Assembly: GCF_016612545.1 (NCBI RefSeq)
Contig: NZ_JAENRY010000060.1
Span: 1 to 56,484, forward strand
DNA: 56,484 nucleotides
Origin: Streptomyces sp. MBT65
Lineage (GTDB): Bacteria; Actinomycetota; Actinomycetes; Streptomycetales; Streptomycetaceae
Reading direction: 5' to 3'
Both the position numbers and the translations under genes were made by a program. Shown here piece after piece: positions 1-8,464 of this stretch. The notes beneath the pieces were generated by a model. The model was not told the origin of the DNA. It ran no database searches and was given only the letters and a program-made list of their open reading frames with translations. Numbering within the stretch: position 1 is the first letter of the stretch; every line of letters starts with the position of its first letter.

Positions 1-242
1 AGCACGGCGGTGACGGCGGCGCCCCGCCCGGCGAGCCGCGCCCCGGCGTACAGCGCGTCGCCCCCGTTGTCCCCGCTGCCCACCAGCAGCACGACCCGGC
101 TGCCGTAGACCCGACCCAGCAACTGGGCGCAGGCGACGGCGAGTCCGGCGGCGGCGCGCTGCATGAGCGCGCCGTCCGGAAGCCGTGCCATCAGCCGCTG
201 CTCGGCTGCCCTTACCGTCTCCACGCTGTACGCAGTACGCAT
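1..242 (-). CDS. nnr: Bifunctional NAD(P)HX epimerase/dehydratase, N-terminal fragment
   Basis: Only the first 80 residues lie in the window; the gene runs off the left edge. Starting from the ATG at 242 the protein begins MRTAYSVETVRAAEQRLMAR and continues into VVLLVGSGDNGGDALYAGAR, the GxGxNGGD nucleotide-binding signature of the YjeF N-terminal (epimerase) domain. The family repairs hydrated NADH/NADPH; in actinobacteria epimerase and ADP-dependent dehydratase are usually fused, with the dehydratase half expected outside the window. Its position directly downstream of acpS on the same strand is the usual Streptomyces arrangement. The family call is firm; bifunctionality is inferred because the C-terminal half is not visible. 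Confidence 0.88.
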   Translation of the reverse strand, partial: MRTAYSVETVRAAEQRLMARLPDGALMQRAAAGLAVACAQLLGRVYGSRVVLLVGSGDNGGDALYAGARLAGRGAAVTAV

Positions 243-294
243 GTGTTCGAGTCTGCCCCGTGAGCGACCGGAACCGCACCCGGGCCGTCCGGCG

Positions 295-690
295 TCAGCC
301 CTCGGCGATCACCACGGCCGAGGCCACCCCGGCGTCATGGCTCAACGGCAGCCCCGGCGTCGAGGACAGCGGGCAGCCCCGGCTGAAGGTGACGGGGACG
401 GTCGCGGCGCGCGCGGCCGTCCCCGTCACCTTCAGCCGGGGCTGCCCGCTGTCCTCGACGTAGACCTCGGCGTCCGTCCAGTGCAGACCGGCCGGGGCGC
501 CCAGCGCCTTCGCTAGCGCCTCCTTCGCGGCGAAGCGGGCGGCGAGCGAGGCGGGCCCCCGGCGTTCGCCGCTCGGGAGCAGCAACTCACTGTCCAGGAA
601 AAGGCGTTGGGCCATACCGGGCGTACGTTCCAGGGACGCCGCGAACCGGGCGATCTCGGCCACGTCGATACCAACCCCGATGATGCTCAT
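295..690 (-). CDS. acpS: Holo-[acyl-carrier-protein] synthase, with an internal inverted duplication
   Basis: Transfers 4'-phosphopantetheine from CoA to acyl carrier proteins, including that of fatty acid synthesis. The start is the ATG at 690 giving MSIIGVGIDVAEIARF; the metal-binding Asp is in GVGIDVAE and the catalytic Glu in RFAAKEALAKAL. The C-terminus LSHDAGVASAVVIAEG is canonical. The segment between is not: after KVTGTAARAA, where streptomycete AcpS proteins read roughly ELGV-SWHVS before LSHD, this protein has an alien stretch (TVPVTFSRGCPLSSTPGLP) encoded by an exact inverted copy of the preceding 44 bp. The reading frame stays open and the protein (131 aa) is about 8 residues longer than I expect for the family. 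Either a real template-switch mutation with possibly altered activity, or an assembly/sequencing artefact. Confidence 0.9.
   Translation of the reverse strand: MSIIGVGIDVAEIARFAASLERTPGMAQRLFLDSELLLPSGERRGPASLAARFAAKEALAKALGAPAGLHWTDAEVYVEDSGQPRLKVTGTAARAATVPVTFSRGCPLSSTPGLPLSHDAGVASAVVIAEG
358..460. repeat. Perfect 44-bp inverted repeat inside acpS
   Basis: Bases 358-401 are the exact reverse complement of 417-460, separated by 15 bp (402-416). Position x pairs with position 818 minus x throughout the arms. Both arms are coding: the 417-460 arm encodes the normal VEDSGQPRLKVTGT region, and the 358-401 arm reads the same DNA backwards in place of a conserved segment. A shorter direct copy of the motif ggcagccccgg flanks it (near 347-357 and 372-382), which fits a template-switch origin. 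Confidence 0.97.
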
Positions 691-735
691 GGCGAGCACC
701 CTATGACGGTGGCCCCGGGGCGGCGGACACGCCAG

Positions 736-773
736 AGGGGGTGGTGCGCGGCCGAGGCCGCGCACCACCCCCT
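736..773 (-). terminator. Strong hairpin downstream of the metalloprotease gene
   Basis: Arms 736-753 and 756-773 are perfect 18-bp complements around a 2-nt centre, 15 nt beyond the metalloprotease stop and between it and acpS. There is no long T tract, as is common for streptomycete terminators. It probably ends the lectin-protease transcript. Confidence 0.7.
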
Positions 774-788
774 CCCCCCGTATGTGGT

Positions 789-2666
789 TCAGCTTCGGGT
801 CAGCGTGTAGTCACCGCCGACGTTGTCGAACGTGGTCACGATGCCGTAATCGCCGGTCCGCGTCGGTGTGAAGGTCACCGAGACGGGCTGCCCACCGGAA
901 TTGGACCCGATGGCGGACGCCACCGCGGAGACGCGGCTCTGGATGAATGTCCCAGGATTGCCCGGATCGTCGCCCATGACGAACAGGCCTGCCACCGAGA
1001 TCGGGCTCTGCGGAGTCAGCGTGATCGTCACCGGCACACCCGCGGTCAGCGGAGTGTCCCGCACGGAGGCGACCTGTGAGTCGTCGAGGTGGAAGGTGGT
1101 GGAGGAGCCCGGCTGCAAGGAGCCGAAGCCCATCACGGACTCGATCGTGTAGGTGCCGGGTCCCCGGAACTGGTGGACCCGAGGGTAGTAGTCGCCCACC
1201 GGCCGCAGATTCGAGTCGATCGCGACGAAGTCGACCGCCTGGGCGTTCAGCGAGCTGTCGCCGAGGAACGTCGTCTGCGCCCGGTCGTCGTACAGCTGGA
1301 GGTCGAAGTCGGTCGGGTTCGACGGCCGCACCGCGACCACGGACCACGACTGGACCGCGGTGTCGAGGCGGAAGTTCTGGTCCGGCGTGGGTTGGGTGAA
1401 CGTGGGGAGGAACTGGCCCTGGGCGTCGAGCAGCGGCCTGCGGTAGCCGTAGTCGATCGTGTTCTGGTAGAGCGACCCCAGCGAGGAGTCGGACACGTCG
1501 AACCCGTCCGTGCCGCGGCTGGTCCAGAACGACGCCAGCGTGTTGTCGACGTGGTGCGCGAGCGTGGAGAAGACGGCCCCGAAGCCCTCGCTGTGCTGGT
1601 CCCAGGTCTCGGAACCGCCGGAGTTGACGTCGATGAGGTCCCACAGCGCCCCGATGACCCGCTCCTCCGTCACGTCACCGTTGGCGACACCGGTGAAGCC
1701 CCAGGTCGGGATCTCGAAGTTGGTCGAGGTTCCGTTGCGGAACCCGTAGACCGGGGTGTGGTTCATGGCCAGTGAGAAGAAGGTCGCCCATCCCTCGATC
1801 CACGCACAGACGGTGGTGCTGGCCTGCGCGGGCGGATGCGGGACGGGGCAGCCCGCGGTCGAGGGGAACGCGTCGTTGTAGACGTCGTCCATCAGGGCGT
1901 GGCCGATCTCGTGCATGACCTCCATCGGGGCGTCCGGGGTCCCGGGGGAGAGCATCACCACGTTGCCCACCTGGTCGTAGTGGTCCGTGTCCTCGGGTCC
2001 GGTGTTCAGCCAGTTGATCCGCAGCTGGCGGCACGTGGTGTCCTTCGGGTCCCAGCAGCCGTTCGAGTGCGGGACTCCCAGCCAGGCGTCGTTGCCCGTG
2101 TCGAAGGCGTGGGCGGCCCGGTTGCCCACCACGCCGTCGCCGGGAATGAGGCCGCCGAAGTTCACCGTGCTGCCCGCCACCGGGTTGGCGCGGACCGCCG
2201 TGCTCCAGTTGTAGACGTCGGTGCCGTTCTGGACCCGCCACGCGGCGTTCTCAGCCTTGATCGTGACGTACAGCTGCGTGAACTGCGCGGCCCCGAAGCA
2301 GATGTCGAAGCGGCCCGCGGAGTCCGTGAGTCCGGCGATCAGCGCGCCGGTCAGCAGATCCCGCACCTGGACCTGCACGTTCATCCCGTTGTGCCGTACA
2401 CCGGCCTGGTCGGTGTAGCCCCAGGTGCCGACCGCGTGCGTGTCGCAGGCCAGCAGCGTCGGCGCGGCGCTTCGCTGCCGCGCCGGAAGTCCCGGACTCG
2501 GCGCGTTGTCCGCCGTCTGCCAGGCCGGGCGTTTGGCCACAACGGCCGTCGCCGCCAAGGCAGTTGATCCCCCGTCGCCCGAGGCGGCCCATCCGACCCC
2601 GGGTCCCACCAGTGCGCACAGCACGGTCAGGACGACCGTGAGGACGGTTCTTCGCGCGGCCCGCAT
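789..2666 (-). CDS. Secreted zinc metalloprotease (HExxH)
   Basis: 625 residues from the ATG at 2666. Residues 1-28 form a signal peptide (basic MRAARR, then a hydrophobic core ending GVGWAAS). The zinc motif MHEIGHALMDD lies at about residues 251-261, and a likely third ligand is E291 in CAWIEGWATFF, giving a gluzincin-like HExxH...E layout. The region before it (about 75-130) resembles a transthyretin-like beta-sandwich; the C-terminal 200 residues are beta-rich and end in a pre-peptidase-like domain (GDYGIVTTFDNVGGDYTLTRS). The start overlaps the stop of the upstream lectin gene by one base (TGATG), so the two are translationally coupled. Target unknown; the paired lectin suggests action on glycan-bearing surfaces (inference). 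Confidence 0.85.
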   Translation of the reverse strand: MRAARRTVLTVVLTVLCALVGPGVGWAASGDGGSTALAATAVVAKRPAWQTADNAPSPGLPARQRSAAPTLLACDTHAVGTWGYTDQAGVRHNGMNVQVQVRDLLTGALIAGLTDSAGRFDICFGAAQFTQLYVTIKAENAAWRVQNGTDVYNWSTAVRANPVAGSTVNFGGLIPGDGVVGNRAAHAFDTGNDAWLGVPHSNGCWDPKDTTCRQLRINWLNTGPEDTDHYDQVGNVVMLSPGTPDAPMEVMHEIGHALMDDVYNDAFPSTAGCPVPHPPAQASTTVCAWIEGWATFFSLAMNHTPVYGFRNGTSTNFEIPTWGFTGVANGDVTEERVIGALWDLIDVNSGGSETWDQHSEGFGAVFSTLAHHVDNTLASFWTSRGTDGFDVSDSSLGSLYQNTIDYGYRRPLLDAQGQFLPTFTQPTPDQNFRLDTAVQSWSVVAVRPSNPTDFDLQLYDDRAQTTFLGDSSLNAQAVDFVAIDSNLRPVGDYYPRVHQFRGPGTYTIESVMGFGSLQPGSSTTFHLDDSQVASVRDTPLTAGVPVTITLTPQSPISVAGLFVMGDDPGNPGTFIQSRVSAVASAIGSNSGGQPVSVTFTPTRTGDYGIVTTFDNVGGDYTLTRS

Positions 2667-3208
2667 CAGTTGAACTGCCAGTACTGGTTGTACGCGGCGT
2701 TCGTACCGCAGGTGAACTGGACGATCCCGGCCTTGTCCGACTGGCTGGAGCCCGCGACGGCCAGGCACTTGGCGCTGTGGCGGGCCACGAGCTGGACCCC
2801 GTTGATCCCGGCGGGCGCGGCCCGCAGCAGCCACTGCTGGTTGAGGTCCCTGGTGCAGCCGTACTGGTTGACCACGGCGTTGTCGGCCTGGCTCGACTGC
2901 CGGACGTCCGCGCACTTGCCGCTGTTCAGATTGACGAGGAGGTAGTAGCCGCTGTCGGTGGCCTGAAGCGCCCACTGCTGGTTCCGGCCGCCGTTGCAGG
3001 CGTACTGCTCAAGGCCCTGGCCGTCGTCGCCGCTGGACTCCGGTACGTCCAGGCACTTGCCGCTGTTGTAGTTGGTCACCGTGTAGTAGGTCACCGCCTG
3101 CGGCTGGGCCACGGCGGTCGCGAGCCCGACCAGACTCGCGCCGAGCGTCGTCGCGACGGCGACGGCAACACGGCCGGTGCGTCCGAGAGGTGCGTCGGTC
3201 ATGCCCAT
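2666..3208 (-). CDS. Secreted ricin-type beta-trefoil lectin
   Basis: 180 residues. A signal peptide (about 1-38, GRVAVAVATTLGASLVGLA core) precedes one beta-trefoil of three repeats, each with a GKC or AKC turn and a closing QxW-type motif: NQQWALQ, NQQWLLR and NQYWQFN. That three-fold pattern defines the RICIN/CBM13 fold, which binds galactose- or xylose-type sugars. Two ATGs compete (3208 and 3202) behind GGGGGA; the first is used here. Coupled by a one-base overlap to the metalloprotease, so lectin and protease are probably co-exported partners rather than one fused polypeptide. Confidence 0.88.
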   Translation of the reverse strand: MGMTDAPLGRTGRVAVAVATTLGASLVGLATAVAQPQAVTYYTVTNYNSGKCLDVPESSGDDGQGLEQYACNGGRNQQWALQATDSGYYLLVNLNSGKCADVRQSSQADNAVVNQYGCTRDLNQQWLLRAAPAGINGVQLVARHSAKCLAVAGSSQSDKAGIVQFTCGTNAAYNQYWQFN

Positions 3209-3306
3209 TGGGTCATCCCCCGATGACGAGAACTGGGTGGTCCTGCGACAACGTTGCCGCCGTGGGCAAGCCTGTCCGCGCCGCGCTCGCGGGGAATGAG
3301 CAACCG

Positions 3307-5958
3307 TTACTCAACTACCCCCAGTGCCTGGGCGAGTTCGTGCCGGGTGGTGACGCCGAGCTTGGCGTAGGCGTGCTGGAGGTGGTTGTCGACCGTGCGT
3401 ACCGACAGGGCGAGGGCGGTGGCGATGTCCTTGCTGGAGTTGCCGACGGCGGCGAGCAGGGCGATCTCGCGTTCGCGGGCGGTGAGCGGTGCGGTGGCCC
3501 GGGCGGTGGTCAGCAGGGGGGTGCGGGCGCCCTCGCAGCGGGCCCGGGCGGCGGCGGCCCGCCGGTCGGCCGCGGCGGCACGGCGGGGCCGGTCCGCCCG
3601 GCGCCAGGCGGCCGCGGCGGCGGTGGCCGCCTCGGCGGCGAGCAGATCCGCTCCTACGGCCTGACACGCGTCGGCGGCCAGCAGGAGCAGCTCGGGGTCG
3701 TCGGCGGCCAGCGCCCCCGCCAACTCGGCTCGGACCGGGGCGAGTTCGCCGTCGCAGACCAGCGCGAGCGCGGTCAGCCGGCCGGTGACCTCCTTGGCTC
3801 CGCCGAGCCGGGCGATGTCGGTCAACAGCAGTGCCTCGCCGGTGACTTGGCCGCTCGCACGGGCGGTCGCCGCGGCCCCGGCGAGCACGGAGCGGGCCCA
3901 CCCCACCTGCCCCCGAGCGGCCAACAGCCAGGCCTCGCCCAGGAGTTCCTCCCCGGCGGACAGCAGCCCCGGTTCCACCGGCGGCAGCGCGCGATGCTCG
4001 GCCAGCGTCGCCTCGGCCGCGTCCAGGTCGCCCAGGACGGCCGCGCAGGCGGCGAGGCCCGCGAGCACCAGCCGCAGTGCCATGGCGTGGTCGATGGAGC
4101 GGGACACGGTGGCGGCCTCGGCCCACCAGCGGCGGGCGGTGACCGGGTGGCCGGCCAGCCAGTGCGCGCGGCCGAGGAGGACGGCCAGCCAGATCCGCAC
4201 CGGGGAACCGGCCGCGGTGAGTTCGGCGTAGGCCTGCTCGCCCTCGCGGCAGGCCTCGGCCGCCGGGAGTCCGGCCTCGGTGAGGGCGAGGACGAGCGGG
4301 ACGCGCTGGAAGGCGGGATGGGAGGCGAGGGCGCGTTCCTGGACCAGCCGGTGCGCGTCGTGGGCGCGCCGCGCCCAGGTGGTGGCCTCGGCGGTACGGC
4401 CCACCAGGGCGAGCGCGGCCGGCTTCATCCAGGCGCCGCGCAGCCAGGCGTTGACGTCGGGGGCGGCGCCGACGTCGGTCTCCAGGTCCGCCAGCAGGGC
4501 CAGGCCCTCGGCGGGCCGGCCGCCTACGATCCGTAGAAAACCCTCGTTGATCGTGAGTTTGCGGCGGTCGGCCGGGCCGCTGATCCGCTCCCGGGCGGCG
4601 GCGTTGACCGCGAGCGCCTCGGCGACGGGGGCGTTGCTCCACAGCAGGTTCGTCGTGCGGACCAGGGCGACGGCGAGCCTGTCCTGTTCGCCGACGGCGA
4701 GGGCGTCGGCCCGGGCGAGCGTGGCCTCGGCCCGGTCCCAGCGGCCCAGTTCGAAGAGGGCCTCGCCGAGCCGCAGATCGGTGGCGGTGGTCCGGTGCTT
4801 CTCCGGCAGGGCTTCCAGCAGGGCGACGGTCTGGGGCAGGTCGTGGGCGTGCCGGGCCAGGACGGCGGCCCGGGCGAGGAGGGCCGGGTCGGCGGTGCCG
4901 GTGGCGGTGAGCTGCCAGCCGGCGATGTGCAGCGGGTCGCCGCGGCGGCGGGCACCGCGGGCCTGGACCCGGGCGGCCTGGTCGAGGAGCAGCTCACGGC
5001 GGCGCAGCACCGGCAGTCCGGCGCGCAGCACCTCGCCGTACAGGGGGTGGGCCAGCGACACGGTCGTACGGCGGCGGTCCTGGGCGACCCGGATCAGTCC
5101 CGCCCGCTCCAGGGCCGCGGTCACCTGCGGCGGGGCGAGGGCCTCGGCGTGGCTGAGGGGCAGTGGTTCGCACAGGGCCAGCAGCTCCAGGACGGGACGC
5201 CCGGCGGAGTCGGCGCCGGCCAGCCGCGTGCCGATCATCTCGGTCAGCCGCGCGGTGCCGGGTAACCGGTCGTCGACCAGATGCCAGATCTCCCCGTCCT
5301 CGGTGAGGTTCCCGGCGGTCAGCGCGCCGAGGACGAGTTCCCGCAGGTAGAGGACGTTGCCGCCGCTGGTCGCCGACAGCTTGTGCAGCGTTCTGCGGGC
5401 GAGGGGTCTCCCCAGCGCGGCCTGCAACAGCGCCTCGACCTGCTCCGGACCCAGCACGCCCAGATCGACCCGGTACACCGCGTCCCCGCCGCGCAGCGCC
5501 GCGACGGCCTCCCCGTACGGCTCACCGGTGCGCACGGTGCCGATCAGCAGGAGCACGCCGGTGTCCATCAACTGCCGCAGCAGTACGGCGGACGCGGCGT
5601 CCAGCAGATGCATGTCGTCGACGAACAGCGCCCACTGCCGCCCGGGGCCGGAGGTCAACTCCCGTGCGACGGCGGCGAATCCGGCAACCGGGTCGCTCAA
5701 GTCGACCCCGACGGGCAGCAGATGGGCGATCGCCCCCAACGGCACCGCCCTCGCGGCGACACTCGCGGTGGCCCGCCCCACCCGGTACCCGGCCGCCGCG
5801 GCCGCCTCCAGACACTCCTCGGCCAGCCGCGACTTGCCCACGCCCGGGGCCCCGCCGACCACGAATCCCCGGCACTCCCGGTCCGCCAGGGCCGCCGCGA
5901 AACACGCCAACTCCGCGTCCCGCCCCACCAAGGGCCAACGCCCCGCCCAGTCCCGCAC
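3307..5958 (-). CDS. LuxR-family ATPase transcriptional regulator (LAL type)
   Basis: 883 residues, the usual size of the LAL family. The N-terminus has LVGRDAELACF followed by a Walker A motif GGAPGVGKSRLAEE (about residues 35-48) and a Walker B-like ALFVDDMHLLDA (about 110-121). The middle is a long Ala/Leu-rich helical region of the TPR/MalT type. The C-terminus is a LuxR helix-turn-helix (LTAREREIALLAAVGNSSKDIA ... SVRTVDNHLQHAYAKLG, about 825-880). Such regulators couple nucleotide and ligand binding to activation of nearby genes. It lies 98 bp upstream of the lectin-protease pair on the same strand and is a plausible activator of them; no operator was identified. Confidence 0.92.
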   Translation of the reverse strand: MRDWAGRWPLVGRDAELACFAAALADRECRGFVVGGAPGVGKSRLAEECLEAAAAAGYRVGRATASVAARAVPLGAIAHLLPVGVDLSDPVAGFAAVARELTSGPGRQWALFVDDMHLLDAASAVLLRQLMDTGVLLLIGTVRTGEPYGEAVAALRGGDAVYRVDLGVLGPEQVEALLQAALGRPLARRTLHKLSATSGGNVLYLRELVLGALTAGNLTEDGEIWHLVDDRLPGTARLTEMIGTRLAGADSAGRPVLELLALCEPLPLSHAEALAPPQVTAALERAGLIRVAQDRRRTTVSLAHPLYGEVLRAGLPVLRRRELLLDQAARVQARGARRRGDPLHIAGWQLTATGTADPALLARAAVLARHAHDLPQTVALLEALPEKHRTTATDLRLGEALFELGRWDRAEATLARADALAVGEQDRLAVALVRTTNLLWSNAPVAEALAVNAAARERISGPADRRKLTINEGFLRIVGGRPAEGLALLADLETDVGAAPDVNAWLRGAWMKPAALALVGRTAEATTWARRAHDAHRLVQERALASHPAFQRVPLVLALTEAGLPAAEACREGEQAYAELTAAGSPVRIWLAVLLGRAHWLAGHPVTARRWWAEAATVSRSIDHAMALRLVLAGLAACAAVLGDLDAAEATLAEHRALPPVEPGLLSAGEELLGEAWLLAARGQVGWARSVLAGAAATARASGQVTGEALLLTDIARLGGAKEVTGRLTALALVCDGELAPVRAELAGALAADDPELLLLAADACQAVGADLLAAEAATAAAAAWRRADRPRRAAAADRRAAAARARCEGARTPLLTTARATAPLTAREREIALLAAVGNSSKDIATALALSVRTVDNHLQHAYAKLGVTTRHELAQALGVVE

Positions 5959-6080
5959 GCCGGCTCCTCCGTCCCGCTCGGCCCGTCATATGCCGCTCGG
6001 CACCATCCCATCAGCTCAGGGCTGGTCCTCGGGCCCGGTTTCGGGTCATCGTTTCGGGCCACGGTCGGGAGCAACTGCCT

Positions 6081-6224
6081 TTACGCGGCGGCCAGTTCAC
6101 ACCACACGTACGTGCCGCGGCTGCCCGTTCCCGGCGAGCGCCCGCCACCCCCACCGCGCGGCGCAAGCCCTACCGAGTGCCGGCCCGCGCCCCTCCCCCG
6201 CGTCAGCGGCAGACCGAACGCCCC
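6081..6224 (-). pseudogene. C-terminal remnant of a HATPase-like regulator
   Basis: The last 47 codons before the stop at 6081 read GLPLTRG ... GRHSVGLAPRGGG ... GTYVWCELAAA. The GLPL and VWCEL pieces match the end of the small RsbW-like ATP-binding regulators abundant in Streptomyces. The region upstream in this frame is Pro/Gly-rich and shows no N, G1 or G2 boxes, so only the tail remains. Recognition is by pattern only. Confidence 0.4.
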
Positions 6225-6242
6225 CAGCGGCCGGGGCGGCCG

Positions 6243-6518
6243 GGGATCGGCCACACCCCCAGGTCCCTCGTCGTCCGCGTCGGCGACGACATACTCGTCG
6301 TCGACCTGGTCCGCGGTGGTGTGCTGCGCCCCAAGAGCCCGAAGCGCCATTTCTTCACCGAGGACGCCGCCGGAGTGCGCAGGGCACTCACGACCGAACT
6401 CGACCGCCGGCCGCGGCGCCTGCTCCCCGGCCACGGCGGGCCCCTCGACGCGGACGAGACCCGACGGCGCCTCGACACGGTCGCTCCGTCACCCGGTCGC
6501 ACCGCAGCGTCCGGATGA
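6243..6518 (+). pseudogene. C-terminal remnant of an MBL-fold metallo-hydrolase
   Basis: This frame reads GIGHTPRSLVVRVGDDILVVDLVRGG and ends with LLPGHGGPLDADETRRRL. The HTPxS and PGHGGP motifs are late metal-site signatures of the beta-lactamase fold. The early HxHxDH motif is absent: upstream codons in this frame are Pro/Arg-rich noise, partly shared with the opposite-strand remnant. It looks like a gene that lost its first half. Together the two fragments fill the 650-bp gap between the LuxR-type gene and glmS. Confidence 0.5.
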
Positions 6519-6538
6519 CGCGGGTGGTGCCACGGTCC

Positions 6539-6598
6539 ACGCCGCGAAGGCTCCGGCCGGGACGACACTCGCCCTCCCGACCGGAGCCTTCGCGGCGT
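6539..6598. terminator. Bidirectional hairpin between glmS and the MBL remnant
   Basis: Arms 6539-6562 and 6575-6598 are 24-bp complements with one G-U mismatch around a 12-nt loop, starting 19 nt past the glmS stop. It serves glmS on the minus strand and any plus-strand transcript through the MBL remnant. Confidence 0.8.
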
Positions 6599-6616
6599 TC
6601 CTGGACTCCGCCGTCG

Positions 6617-8464
6617 CTACTCCACCGTCACCGACTTCGCCAGGTTCCGCGGCTGGTCCACCTCGTTGCCCCGAGCCGTCGCCAGCTCGCATGCGAACAC
6701 CTGCAACGGCACGGTGGCGACCAGCGGTTGCAGCAGCGTGGGCGTGGCCGGGATCCGGATCAGATGGTCGGCGTACGGGACGACCGTCTCGTCGCCCTCC
6801 TCCGCGATCACGATCGTCATCGCGCCGCGCGCCCGGATCTCCTGGATGTTGGACACGATCTTGTCGTGCAGCACGGAACGGCCGCGCGAGGAGGGAACGA
6901 CCACGACGACCGGCATGCCCTCCTCGATCAGGGCGATCGGACCGTGCTTCAACTCGCCCGCCGCGAAGCCCTCGGCGTGCATGTACGCCAACTCCTTGAG
7001 TTTCAGAGCGCCTTCGAGAGCGACGGGGTAGCCGACGTGCCGCCCGAGGAACAGCACGGTGTTCTTGTCGGCGACCGACCGCGCCAACTCCCGTACCGGC
7101 TCCATGGTTTCCAGCACCCGCTCGACCTCGCAGGCGATCTGCGACAGGTCACGGATGACGGCCTGGATCTCGTCGCCCCACTTGGTGCCGCGGACCTGAC
7201 CGAGATACAGGGCGACCAGGTAGCACGCGACGAGCTGCGTCAGGAACGCCTTCGTCGAGGCCACGGCGACCTCGGGCCCGGCGTGCGTGTAAAGCACCGC
7301 GTCCGACTCACGGGGAATCGTCGACCCGTTGGTGTTGCAGATGGCCAGCACCTTCGAGCCCTGCTCGCGGGCGTGCCGTAGGGCCATGAGCGTGTCCATC
7401 GTCTCGCCGGACTGGGAGATGGCGATGACGAGGGACCGCGAGCCGAGGATCGGATCCCGGTACCGGAACTCGCTCGCCAGCTCCACCTCGCAGGGGATGC
7501 GGGTCCAGTGCTCGATGGCGTACTTGGCGATCAGGCCCGCGTGGAAGGCCGTACCGCAGGCGACGATGACGACCTTGTCGATCTCCCTCAACTCATGGAC
7601 GGGGATGCGGACTTCGTCCAGCGTGAGCAGGCCCGCCGCGTCGATACGGCCCAGCAGTGTGTCGGCGACGGCCTTCGGCTGCTCGGCGATCTCCTTGAGC
7701 ATGAAGTAGTCGTAGCCGCCCTTCTCGGCGGCGGAGGCGTCCCAGTCGACGTGGTACGAGCGGACCTCGGCCGGGGCGCCGTCGAAACCGGTGACCGTCA
7801 CCCCGTCGCGGCTCAGCTCGACCACCTGGTCCTGGCCCAGTTCGATCGCCGAGCGGGTGTGCGCGATGAACGCGGCGACGTCGGAGGCGAGGAAGGCCTC
7901 GCCCTCGCCGACGCCGACCACGAGCGGCGAGTTGCGGCGCGCGCCGACCACCACGTCCGGCTCGTCCGCGTGTACGGCGACCAGCGTGAACGCGCCCTCC
8001 AAGCGTTGGCACACCTGGCGCATCGCCTCCGCCAGGTCCGCGCACGCCGAGAACTCCTCGGCCAGCAGATGCGCGACCACCTCGGTGTCCGTGTCGGAGG
8101 CGAGATCGTGCCCGCGCTCGGTCAACTCGGCCCGCAGACAGGCGAAGTTCTCGATGATGCCGTTGTGGACGACCGCCACGCGCCCCGCGTTGTCGAGGTG
8201 CGGGTGGGCGTTCGCGTCGGTCGGGCCGCCGTGTGTGGCCCAGCGCGTGTGCCCGATGCCCGTCGACCCCGCCGGCAGCGGGTGCTCGACCAACTCCTTC
8301 TCCAGATTGACGAGTTTCCCCGCCTTCTTGGCCGCCGCCAGCCCGCCGTCCGCGAGCACGGCGACGCCCGACGAGTCGTACCCCCGGTACTCCAGCCGCT
8401 TCAGTCCGGCCATCACCACATCGAGCGCCGACTGCGACCCCACGTATCCCACGATTCCGCACAT
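6617..8464 (-). CDS. glmS: Glutamine-fructose-6-phosphate aminotransferase (isomerizing)
   Basis: Makes glucosamine-6-phosphate from fructose-6-phosphate and glutamine, the first step towards UDP-GlcNAc for peptidoglycan. The ATG at 8464 is chosen because it gives MCGIVGYVGSQ, whose Cys becomes the N-terminal nucleophile of the Ntn glutaminase domain; an upstream extension to 8500 would bury it. Residues about 1-220 are the GATase-2 domain (YRGYDSSGVA, HTRWATHGGP). Two SIS domains follow, with ISQSGETMDTL and the C-terminal LARGNEVDQPRNLAKSVTVE. 615 residues, full length. glmM, which takes the next step, lies about 8 kb away in the same window. Confidence 0.98.
   Translation of the reverse strand: MCGIVGYVGSQSALDVVMAGLKRLEYRGYDSSGVAVLADGGLAAAKKAGKLVNLEKELVEHPLPAGSTGIGHTRWATHGGPTDANAHPHLDNAGRVAVVHNGIIENFACLRAELTERGHDLASDTDTEVVAHLLAEEFSACADLAEAMRQVCQRLEGAFTLVAVHADEPDVVVGARRNSPLVVGVGEGEAFLASDVAAFIAHTRSAIELGQDQVVELSRDGVTVTGFDGAPAEVRSYHVDWDASAAEKGGYDYFMLKEIAEQPKAVADTLLGRIDAAGLLTLDEVRIPVHELREIDKVVIVACGTAFHAGLIAKYAIEHWTRIPCEVELASEFRYRDPILGSRSLVIAISQSGETMDTLMALRHAREQGSKVLAICNTNGSTIPRESDAVLYTHAGPEVAVASTKAFLTQLVACYLVALYLGQVRGTKWGDEIQAVIRDLSQIACEVERVLETMEPVRELARSVADKNTVLFLGRHVGYPVALEGALKLKELAYMHAEGFAAGELKHGPIALIEEGMPVVVVVPSSRGRSVLHDKIVSNIQEIRARGAMTIVIAEEGDETVVPYADHLIRIPATPTLLQPLVATVPLQVFACELATARGNEVDQPRNLAKSVTVE

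Noticed and set aside
2666..2975. Upstream extension of the metalloprotease start
   Set aside because: It would run through the lectin gene in another frame and place the signal peptide internally; the ATG at 2666 gives a clean signal peptide and a coupled start.
5281..6999. Long plus-strand frames opposite the LuxR-type gene and running into glmS
   Set aside because: They are Arg/Pro-rich shadows; only the short MBL-like tail within 6243-6518 has real motifs.
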